Shown piece after piece: positions 15,724 to 23,381 of a stretch of 42,201 nucleotides of DNA (within the stretch, counting starts at the first letter, position 1; the number at the start of each line of letters is the position of its first letter). Both the position numbers and the translations under genes were made by a program. The notes under the pieces are model-generated. The model was not told the origin of the DNA. It was given only the letters and a program-made list of their open reading frames with translations, and did not search any database. This stretch comes from an uncultured Eubacteriales bacterium (GTDB taxonomy: Bacteria; Bacillota; Clostridia; Christensenellales; Aristaeellaceae). The stretch spans positions 1 to 42,201 of the forward strand of contig CACXBB010000024.1 of the NCBI GenBank assembly GCA_902765735.1. The letters run 5' to 3'.

Positions 15724-16527
15724 ATGCTCTACAACGCGCGCAACGGACGCCTCGATCTGGCGGCCTTCCGGATGGATTACATCCGCTTCGGCACGGGTCC
15801 CAAGCCCCTCGTGCTGATTCCCGGCGTGGGCGACGGGCTCAGGACCGTGAAGGGCACGGCGCTGCCCTTCGCGCTTCTGTACTGGTCCCTCGCTAAGGAC
15901 TTCACGGTGTACGCCTTCAGCCGCCGGGTGGACCTGCCCGCGCACATGAGCACCCGGGAGATGGCGGCGGACCTGTTTAACGCCATGGAGGCGCTGGGCC
16001 TTACTGCGGCGGCGGTGGTGGGCGTGTCGCAGGGCGGCATGATCGCCCAGTGGCTGGCCATCGACCACCCGGAGGCGGTCGGCAGGCTGGTGCCGGTGGT
16101 GACGCTCAGCCGCCCCAACGACGCCATCCGGGAGGCCATCGCCGTCTGGTCGGACATGGCGCGGCGCGGGGACTACCGCGGCATCATGCTGGACACGGCG
16201 CGGCGCTCCTACTCCGAGAAGCGATTGAGGTCCGCCCTGCTGACGTACCGCCTGCTGTGCAATTTCGGCAGGCCGAAATCCTTCGACCGGTTCCTGACCC
16301 AGGCGGAAGCCTGCGTCACCCACGACGCCTGGGAGGATCTGCCCCGCATCGGCTGCCCCACGCTGGTGATCGGCGGCACGGAGGACAGGATCGTCACCGG
16401 CCAGGCGTCCCTGGACATGGCCGCACACATCCCCGGGTGCGAGCTCTTCATGTACGAAGGGCTCGGCCACGCCCTCTATGAGGAGGCGCCGGACTTCCAG
16501 CGGCGCATCGCGGAGTTTTGCGGGTAA
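15724..16527 (+). CDS. Alpha/beta hydrolase
   Basis: 267 residues with the alpha/beta-hydrolase order: strand LVLIPGVGDG (oxyanion region), nucleophile elbow GVSQGG with the catalytic serine, acid in GGTEDRIV, and histidine in GLGHALYEE. No signal peptide; cytoplasmic. The substrate is unknown: esterase or C-C hydrolase cannot be separated by sequence. The ATG at 15724 sits six bases after GGAGGG; earlier in-frame ATGs lack a site. It stands alone, divergent from the Nudix gene. A 130-bp palindromic element starts 14 bases after its stop. Confidence 0.88.
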   Translation: MLYNARNGRLDLAAFRMDYIRFGTGPKPLVLIPGVGDGLRTVKGTALPFALLYWSLAKDFTVYAFSRRVDLPAHMSTREMAADLFNAMEALGLTAAAVVGVSQGGMIAQWLAIDHPEAVGRLVPVVTLSRPNDAIREAIAVWSDMARRGDYRGIMLDTARRSYSEKRLRSALLTYRLLCNFGRPKSFDRFLTQAEACVTHDAWEDLPRIGCPTLVIGGTEDRIVTGQASLDMAAHIPGCELFMYEGLGHALYEEAPDFQRRIAEFCG

Positions 16528-16541
16528 ACGGGGTGCCGGGG

Positions 16542-16671
16542 GACGACCTCTTCCGTCATTTGCTTCGCAAATGCCACCTTCCCCTGAAGGGGAAGGCTTT
16601 TGGATGCGTTACCCTATGCCTTCCCCTTCAGGGGAAGGTGGCTGGCCGCAGGCCAGACGGAAGAGGTCGTC
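16542..16671. repeat. 130-bp palindromic element, family A, copy 2
   Basis: Same 14-bp terminal repeat, same length and order of hairpins as 348-477. The left triloop stem is identical, while the right GCA-loop stem reads CTGGCC-GCA-GGCCAG instead of CCGCC-GCA-GGCGG, changed on both arms. The unpaired centre differs (TTTTGGATGCGTTACCCTAT). It lies between convergent genes and could end transcription from both sides. Confidence 0.85.
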
Positions 16672-16692
16672 CCCCCTTCCGGTCCGGCCCCG

Positions 16693-17346
16693 TCATGCCC
16701 CCGCAGTAAAGGCTTCGATCTCCCTTTGCAGCAGGTCAAACACCTTCGCCACCAGATAGCCGTCCGCGACGGCGTGGTTCAGCCGCACGCTGACGGGCAT
16801 CATCAGCCGGTCGCCCTCCCGGCGGTAGCGGCCCCAGTTGACGATGGGCGCGAAGAACAGGTGCCCGTCGGGCAGCTCGATGTTCAGCGCGTCGTAGGAC
16901 AGCCAGGAGATGTAGGAGGAGTCGAACCAGTTGGGATGGTTCTGCGCGTCCAGGCCGTACTCCCGCGTCTGCTGGGCACGCTCAACGTCCCTCAGGGCGT
17001 TCGCGTAGAAGGTCTCATAGTCCGGGTCGTAGACCGTGTAGACCGGCGTGCAGGTCTCGGTGTCCTCGTGAAACACGTACTGGGTGGGGTGGATCACGTC
17101 GTAGCAGATCAGCTCGCCCGACTGCCAGAGGTAGCCCATCCGGTAATCCTCCCGGGAATTGAGCACCTTCGACAGTATATACAGAAAGTTGATGTAGAAC
17201 TTCGTGCCCGCGCGCCGGGAGTGCTCGACCAGCGCGGTCACGTCGATGCGCGCGGTCATGGAGGTGGAGCACCGGCAGTCCTCCGAAAAGTGCCTGAACA
17301 CGCCCTTCCGGTAGTAGGTTTCCACGTCGATGATCCTGTAATTCAT
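16693..17346 (-). CDS. CatA-like acetyltransferase
   Basis: 217 residues, the usual length of type A chloramphenicol acetyltransferases. The catalytic block is VSVRLNHAVADGYLVAKVF with H191 and D195, matching the His/Asp of CAT; the residue before the catalytic His is Asn rather than the usual His. SSYISWLSYDALNI matches the substrate-side strand. The cell's real acceptor is not evident, and many genomic relatives are not resistance enzymes. The start ATG overlaps the stop of the hybrid kinase by four bases (ATGA), so the two are coupled, an odd pairing of sensor and acetyltransferase. Confidence 0.85.
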   Translation of the reverse strand: MNYRIIDVETYYRKGVFRHFSEDCRCSTSMTARIDVTALVEHSRRAGTKFYINFLYILSKVLNSREDYRMGYLWQSGELICYDVIHPTQYVFHEDTETCTPVYTVYDPDYETFYANALRDVERAQQTREYGLDAQNHPNWFDSSYISWLSYDALNIELPDGHLFFAPIVNWGRYRREGDRLMMPVSVRLNHAVADGYLVAKVFDLLQREIEAFTAGA

Positions 17347-20300
17347 ATAAGCCTCCCCAGCGTCTCCTTGAGCTTATCGATGTCCACGGGCTTGGACAGG
17401 TGGGCGTTCATGCCCGCCTCGAGGCACTGTCGCACATCCTCCTCAAAGGCGTTGGCGGTCAGGGCGACGATCGGTATCGTCGCGGCGTCGGGCCGGGACA
17501 GCTTCCGGATCTCCCGGGCGGCGGTGAGGCCGTCCATGACGGGCATCCGCATGTCCATCAATATCGCGTCGAAGTGCCCCGCCGCGCTCTGTTCAAACAT
17601 CTCCACGGCCTTTTGCCCGTTCTCCGCCCATTCACAGGTCACGTCCTCCATCTCCAGAAGGTCCGTCAACACCTCGGCGTTGAGCGGCTGGTCCTCCGCG
17701 ATCAGCACGTGCCGGCCCTCGAAGGACGCGCCCGCCGGGACCTCCGCGGCCTGCGCCGGGGCCTCCGGTGGCGTATCGCCCGCGACCCGGCCCAGCGCCA
17801 CGGTCACGGTGAAGGTGGTGCCCAGCCCCTTTTCGCTCTCGACGCCGATCTCGCCGCCCATCATCTCCACGATGCTACGGGTGATGGCCATGCCCAGGCC
17901 GCTGCCGCCGTACTGGTTGGTGTTCGAGGTATCCTCCTGCGAGAACGCCTCGAACAGCCTGGGGATGAACTCCTTGTCCATGCCGATGCCGGTGTCCTCC
18001 ATGGTGAAGCGCAGCGCGGCCCGGCCGTCGGCGCGGTCGGTCTGCGCCACGGTGAGGGTGATCACCCCGGGGGCTTCGGTGAACTTGACGGAGTTGCCCA
18101 GTATGTTGATGAGCACCTGCTTGAGCTTCAGATCGTCGCCGACGAAGCACTCGTCCAGCGGCTCGACCCGGTTGCACACGAAGCGAAGCCCCTTGTCCTC
18201 GCACTGACCGCCGACGATGACGCAGATCTGCTCCATGAAGTCGCGGAAGGAGAAGCGGTCCTCCCGCAGGGTCATGCGGCCGGACTCGATGCGGCTCATG
18301 TCCAGTATATCGTTGATGAGGGACAGCAGGTGCCGTGCGCTCGAGCCGATCATCTCCAGCGCCTCACGGGTGCGCGGGGGCAGGTCCCCCTCCCGCAGGG
18401 CGATGCTGTCCAGCCCGATGATGGCGTTCATCGGCGTGCGGATCTCGTGGCTCATCTGGGACAGGAACTGGGATTTCGCCCGGTTGGCGCTGCGGGCTTC
18501 CTCCGCCGAGGCGATCAGCCGGCGGCTGGTCTGCGCCTGCCAGCGGATGAGCCGGTTGATCAGCGCCACGATGAACCCCAGGCAGGCCCCGAACAGCGCC
18601 AGCACCACCAGCGTCACGAGCACCACGCTGCCGTAGATGTTCCACCAGCGGTTGGCCACCACCACGGTGAAGCCGGAGCCGGTCCTGCGGCTTAAACACG
18701 CCGTGAGCCGGGAGGTGTAGTCCCGCATGGTGGTGACGCCCTGCCGGTGACATGCTTCCGCGTATTCGGTGTCCTCGATGCTGGTGGCGGTTGACTCGCC
18801 CATCTGGTAGGCAGCGTTCGGGTGGTTGATGATGACGCCGTCGGAGTCCACCAGGAAGGCGTAGCTGCGGCTGGTGTAGCTCTCGCCCAGCACGTTGATC
18901 AGCTTGTCGAGGAAGAAATCGACGCCGAATATGCCCAGGAACTCGCCCTACGGTCCGTAGACCACCCGCGAGAGGGTGACGCAGTAGTTGCCGCTCTGGG
19001 CGTCCAGGTAGGGCGCGGAGATGTTGAAGCCGTCGGCGGAGCGCTCGGTCTCCCGATACCAGGGGCGGGTCTCGGGCCGCTCGTCCTCGCCGGGCTCCCA
19101 GCCGTTGTTCATGATGACCGGGTGCTCGGCGTAGGGGTTGGCCATGTAGCACAGGGAGATGTCCGGGTAGCGGGCGCAAACGTCGTTGAGCCAGCGCACC
19201 GCCCCGTCGTAGTTGTCCAGGATCTCGGGCCGCGAGGAGATCACGTCCGTGAACATGTACAGGATGCTCTTTTGCTGGGTGAGCCACTCGCCCAGCTGGT
19301 TCTCATAGCTGTCGGCCTCCCGGTTCATGCGGGAGGTGCCCCAGTTGATCGATATGCCGACGCAGAACGCCAGCACGATCGCCAGGGAGACCACCATCGA
19401 CAGGATCACCCCGTTGCGCACCTTGCGGCTGGGGGCCTCCAGCGACTGGACCTCCCCCGCGTCCTCCCCCTCCGGCGCCCGGAGCGCCTCGGCGCAGGCG
19501 GCCATGTCGCCGACCAGCGCGGAGAGGTCCTCGCCCGCCTCCCGGACCTGCCCGATCAGCGCCGCCGGGGCCTCGCCCTCCCGGAAGAGCCGCGCGTCGC
19601 CCAGCCGCATCAGGCGGGCCGCAGAATCCCGCAGGCGGGCGGAGAAGTCGTCGATGCTGCGCCTGACCCCTGCGGCGGCGTCCTCCGCGTGACGGGCGCT
19701 TCGGTCGCCGAGCAGCCAGTACACCGCCACCACGGCCAGCATCAGCAGGTTGACGGACGCCAGTATGGCGATCTGCCGGTAGCTCTCGCCGTAGAGGGTG
19801 TCGGTGTTCACGTTGAGGATCAGATACCAGTTGTTGCTGGTCTCCGAGGAGAATATCACGCAGGGATGGCCGTCCAGCTCCACCCGGAAGCTGTCGTGGG
19901 CCTGGGAGGCGACCACGCGCCGGAGTATCTCCGCGTATTCCGGCAGCTTTTCGTCCGCCACCTCGCCCACCAGCGATATGTCCGTGTAGCCGGCGATCAG
20001 CCCGCCGGAGGTGACGATCATGGCGGTCTGGTCCCGGCCTCGGGTCATGCGGAGGATGGACTCCTGGGCCTTGGAGAAGTTCAGGTCCATGCCCACCACC
20101 GTCTCCCCGTCGGAGAGCAGCGTGGACACCGTAAAGCACATGTCGCCGGTGCTGGCGTCCACATAGGGCTCGGAGATGTACACCTCCCCCGGACAGTCCT
20201 GCGCGCCGATGTACCACACGCGCTCCTAGGCGTGGAAGTCCTTCGGTGCGTCGAAATCGGGGATGATGTGCCAGTCGCGCCCGGCGATGTACACGTTCAT

Positions 20301-20573
20301 GAAGTCGTCGTCGTAGAGATACTTGTCCCGCTGGGCGACGAAGTAGTCGGAGAGCGCCTCGCGGGACGCGCCGGACTCCATCAGCTGCTCGGCCCCGATG
20401 GCCACGCGGAGCACCTGGGTCTCCGCCTCGGTGATGGTGTCCTGCAGGTCGCTGCGGATGACGTCGAGCTGGGTGTTGCCGATCTCGTCGCTCTGGGCCC
20501 GGGAGAGGTTCAGTATCAGCGCGACGTTCATGGCGATGACCGCCAGCAGCGTCAGCGCCACCGCCAGGGTCAC
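17343..20573 (-). CDS. Hybrid sensor histidine kinase with tandem Cache domains and two in-frame TAG codons
   Basis: One frame of 1077 codons runs from GTG 20573 to TGA 17343, broken only by TAG at codons 116 (20226-20228) and 542 (18948-18950). Order: helix 2-22, Cache-like sensor (23-265), helix 266-288, cytoplasmic linker (289-387), helix 388-410, second Cache-like sensor, helix 649-672. Then HisKA with H709 (MSHEIRTPMNAI), HATPase (GSGLGMAI), and a receiver with D1007 (LMDMRMPVMDG). Both TAGs fall inside sensor domains, where the sequence on either side fits the family: FHA-TAG-ERVWYIGA and YGP-TAG-GEFLGIFGVD. Either TAG is read as an amino acid (Gln would fit) or this is a pseudogene with only 115 residues made. 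The start overlaps the upstream membrane gene (GTGA). Confidence 0.75.
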
Positions 20574-21109
20574 GCCGCCCCGGAAGCGGCGGTCCCCGTC
20601 GCGGGAGGACTCCCCCTGCGCCGCAAGCGCCGCGCCGCCGAACAGCGCGCGGCCTCAAAGAACAGGTCCACCCGAACGTGCCAGATTAAGCGGACCGCCA
20701 CGCCGACGGCCGCCACCGCCGCCATCGGCAAGAGCGCCGGGACGTCGCCCCCGCGGGCCTCCCCGGACCCCCTGCGGGTCAGAAGCGCGGCGGCGTACAG
20801 TATAAAGGCGACGAGCAGCCCGGTCTGAAGGATCAGGTCCGCCGCCTTAAGCCCGGACAGCACCCCCGCGCCCGCGCCGAAGGCCAGCGCCAGCCCCTCC
20901 GCGACGGCCGTCGCCGCGGAGAGCGCCAGTATGGCGGCCATGGCGGAGAAGAGGGCGCGCCCGTTCCCCCGCAGGGCCGACAGGCCCCGCCGCGGCGTGG
21001 AAGCGGGCCTCCGCCTCAGGCTGTAAACCAGGCAGAACACGGCCAGAAGGAGCGCCGCCAGGTTGAGGATGATCTCTGTCAGGGTGTGTTGCTCCTTCCG
21101 TATGCGCAT
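20570..21109 (-). CDS. Small four-helix membrane protein upstream of the hybrid kinase
   Basis: 179 residues with predicted helices at about 12-31, 53-76, 91-110 and 124-143. The last 28 residues (from ARCSAARRLRRR) are arginine/alanine-rich and look poorly constrained. Its TGA overlaps the kinase GTG (GTGA). However, the kinase frame is open back to 20654 and reads plausibly (LFGGAALAAQGESSRDGDRR), so a one-base frameshift near 20650 could hide a single longer protein. No function is recognisable. ATG at 21109 has no good ribosome-binding site; an AAGGAG lies just inside the frame. Confidence 0.55.
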   Translation of the reverse strand: MRIRKEQHTLTEIILNLAALLLAVFCLVYSLRRRPASTPRRGLSALRGNGRALFSAMAAILALSAATAVAEGLALAFGAGAGVLSGLKAADLILQTGLLVAFILYAAALLTRRGSGEARGGDVPALLPMAAVAAVGVAVRLIWHVRVDLFFEAARCSAARRLRRRGSPPATGTAASGAA

Positions 21110-21148
21110 GTGAGAGAGTGTGGAGTGTGGAGTTATAGAATGCCCCAC

Positions 21149-21308
21149 CGTAGGGACGCCATTCATGGCGTCCGCCGGACCGCACACCCCTCCGTAGGGA
21201 CGCCATTCATGGCGTCCGCCGGACCGCACGCCCCTCCGTAGGGACGCCATAATTGGCGTCCGCCGGACCACGCACCCCTTCGTAGGGACGCCATTCATGG
21301 CGTCCGCC
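21149..21308. repeat. Four tandem 44-bp hairpin repeats
   Basis: Units start at 21149, 21193, 21237 and 21281. Each has CGTAGGGACGCCATTCATGG then CGTCCGCCGGACC, with hairpin GGACGCCA/TGGCGTCC. Unit 3 has TAAT in place of TTCA in the loop while the stem is kept. Unit 4 is truncated. A half copy of the GTGTGGAG arm (21113-21134) precedes them. The array begins 40 bases upstream of the membrane gene and ends 11 bases from the GGDEF gene stop. Confidence 0.9.
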
Positions 21309-21319
21309 CGTTCATGACC

Positions 21320-23056
21320 TCAGCCTTCCTCCAACTCCATGGCGGTAACATAATACAGATCCCCGAAGGACTCGTGGCGCCTGAACCGCGCCTGTGCGAT
21401 CAGGTTTCTGACCCTGCCGGCCTTGGTGACGATGCGGAATCGGGTGACGATGAGCGCCGCCTCGTCGGCCCTACCCCGGTGCGCGTCCAGCACGCGGGCG
21501 CAGTCCTCGGGGTGGATGATGTTCTCAAGCCGGCCCAGCGAGAAACAGTTGAAGTCCTCCAGGTTGTCGCACTCGAACAGCCTGACGAGGTCCTCGTTCG
21601 CGTACAGTATGCCGGCGTCCTCCGCGCGGCAGATCATCCCGGCCCCCGGCAGACTCTTCAAGAGCTCCTTTTGCGTAAAGCCGAACTGCTCCCTCGACTG
21701 CTTGATCATGCCGGCGACGTAGCGCTGGCAGCCGTGCTTGCCGTTGAGCTTGACGTTGTAGAGGGCGCTGTCCACGTTCCGGGCCAGCTCCTCGCGGGTT
21801 TTGGCCTGGGCGGGATAGTCGGAGTAGCCCATGGAGATGGTGTAGGTGTAGGTCTTGCCCTGGGCGGTGGTGAAGGTCTGGTCCCGCTCGGAGGCGGCGT
21901 GGATCAGCGGCTCCGCCTGCTCCGCCGTCCTGCCGGGGATGAACACACCGAACTCGTCCCCGCCGGTGCGGGAGACCACGGCGGCGCCGTCGAACACCTC
22001 CACCAGGTTGCGCGCGAGGTTTTTGAGCGCCTCGTCGCCGATGTCGTGCCCGTACAGGTCGTTGATGATCTTGAAATCGTCGATGTCCAGAAAGACCTCC
22101 GTGGCCGTGCCGTCGGGGTTGGTCTTTAAGAACCTGTCGATCCGGTCCACCCGGCCCTTGCGGTTCAGAAGCCCGGTGAGGGGGTCGGTCTCCGCCATGA
22201 CGCTCAGCCGCTTGCGCTGGGAGAACATGATCATCAGCGCGGCGAAGGTCACCGTGAGCAGCACCACGAACAGCGCGCCGATGATGCTGGCGGCCAGGCT
22301 CTCCTTGCTGATCCTCCAGCCGCTCTTCGGGGCGACCTCCAGCTTCCAGGTGCATTCGCCCTTCCGGAACGTGGCCTACACGTATTGATCCAGCGCGTCC
22401 CGCGAGGCGGCGACCACCCGGTACTCGTCGCTGATCGGGGAGATGGTGGTGGACAGCATGTAGTCGTAGCCGAAGGATTCCAGCGATTCAAAGGTGTGCC
22501 TGAATATATCCGGCGCTTTGATGATGACGATGGTGAACCCCCAGAAGCTCCGGTTTCCCGAGAGATCCGTCAGAAACACCGGGTCCCGCACGGCGATGCC
22601 GGAGCCGCCCTGTTTGAGGTCGAAGGGCCCCTGCATGGTGACGGCGTCGTGCTCGATGCCGTAGGCGACCACGGGCCCGCGGGATGGGTCGTGGATCAGG
22701 TCGATCAGCCCGCCCTCGTTGCCCTCCATCGGGTAGATGTCCGTGACGACCCCGCCCGGCGCGATCTGTATGCTGCCGATGTAGTCCTCCATCAGGTTTT
22801 CGGCCACCGTCTGGAACCTCGGGATCTGCCCATGACCGCTGATGACGACCTCCTCCACCGCCTTGGCGATGGCGATGCCCTGCTCAAAGTCCCGCTCCAG
22901 CTCTCCCGTGTACACCTTGGCATTGAGCTCCGCCTGCGCGAGCGTGTGCGCGCTGTCCCGCTTGAAGGAATTGTCGGCCGATATCACAAATATCGCCGAC
23001 AGCAGTATGAACACGCCAATCGTGGCCAGTATGATGCGACGCCTCTCCGTACCCAT
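21320..23056 (-). CDS. Membrane GGDEF-PAS signalling protein with one in-frame TAG
   Basis: One frame of 579 codons, interrupted only by TAG at codon 227 (22376-22378). Helix 8-27, extracytoplasmic CHASE-like sensor (about 30-255), helix 256-278. The GGDEF domain (about 283-445) has an intact active site RTGGDEF (365-369) and DPLTGLLNR, so cyclic-di-GMP synthesis is expected. A PAS domain follows (about 463-578). No RxxD inhibitory site is visible. The TAG sits near the end of the sensor in LDQYV-TAG-ATFRKGECTWKLEV, where flanking sequence continues the domain. Promoter at 23153-23181. Either recoded or an amber pseudogene; see findings. Confidence 0.78.
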
Positions 23057-23152
23057 TTTCCTCTTACCCCGCTGCCTGCGGCGGCCCGGCGCAAAGTCCG
23101 TGGAACCCTCCGCCGCCTTGTGTGACGCTTTGTCACCCTGCTTCGTTTCATA

Positions 23153-23181
23153 AGTATATCACATCCGCCCCACCTTTACAA
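23153..23181 (-). promoter_or_regulatory. Promoter of the GGDEF gene
   Basis: Minus-strand TTGTAA (23176-23181) and TATACT (23153-23158) with a 17-base spacer. About 95 bases of leader follow, including the small hairpin GTGAC-AAAGC-GTCAC. Confidence 0.6.
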
Positions 23182-23255
23182 TAGAAATCGACCGGCCGCC
23201 CCCGCAATCCGCGCCGCGCCGCCCCGGAGGGTGTGTCAATTAACAATATGTTTTC

Positions 23256-23284
23256 TTGACAAGTCGGCCCGATCGGAATAAAAT
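23256..23284 (+). promoter_or_regulatory. Promoter of the ammonium transporter gene
   Basis: Consensus TTGACA (23256-23261) and TAAAAT (23279-23284) with 17 bases between. It diverges from the GGDEF promoter 75 bases away. Confidence 0.8.
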
Positions 23285-23302
23285 GTCCACATTCCAACAG
23301 GG

Positions 23303-23356
23303 CGCAAGGGTGTGCCGACGAGAGCGATCTCGCGCACACCCTTGCGTTTTGTTTTT
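23303..23356 (+). terminator. Leader terminator between promoter and amt
   Basis: A 12-bp perfect stem (CGCAAGGGTGTG/CACACCCTTGCG) encloses a smaller hairpin (CGAGA-GCGA-TCTCG). It is followed by TTTTGTTTTT. It lies between the strong promoter at 23256-23284 and the amt ribosome-binding site, so transcription must pass it. This suggests control by termination/antitermination, though no competing antiterminator is obvious in the short leader. Confidence 0.75.
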
Positions 23357-23381
23357 GGATCAACAAAGGAGGTCGATTGGT

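Noticed and set aside
16693-17346. Chloramphenicol resistance gene
   Set aside because: The fold and His/Asp match CatA, but the residue before the catalytic His differs, the gene is coupled to a kinase, and genomic homologues often lack resistance.
21149-21308. CRISPR array
   Set aside because: The 44-bp units repeat as a whole, with no unique spacers, and there are no cas genes.
20226-22378. Pyrrolysine at the three TAG codons
   Set aside because: No methylamine methyltransferase or pyl gene is in the window, and the sites are ordinary sensor positions. If TAG is read, Gln or a suppressor residue is likelier. A genome search for pylT/pylS would settle it.
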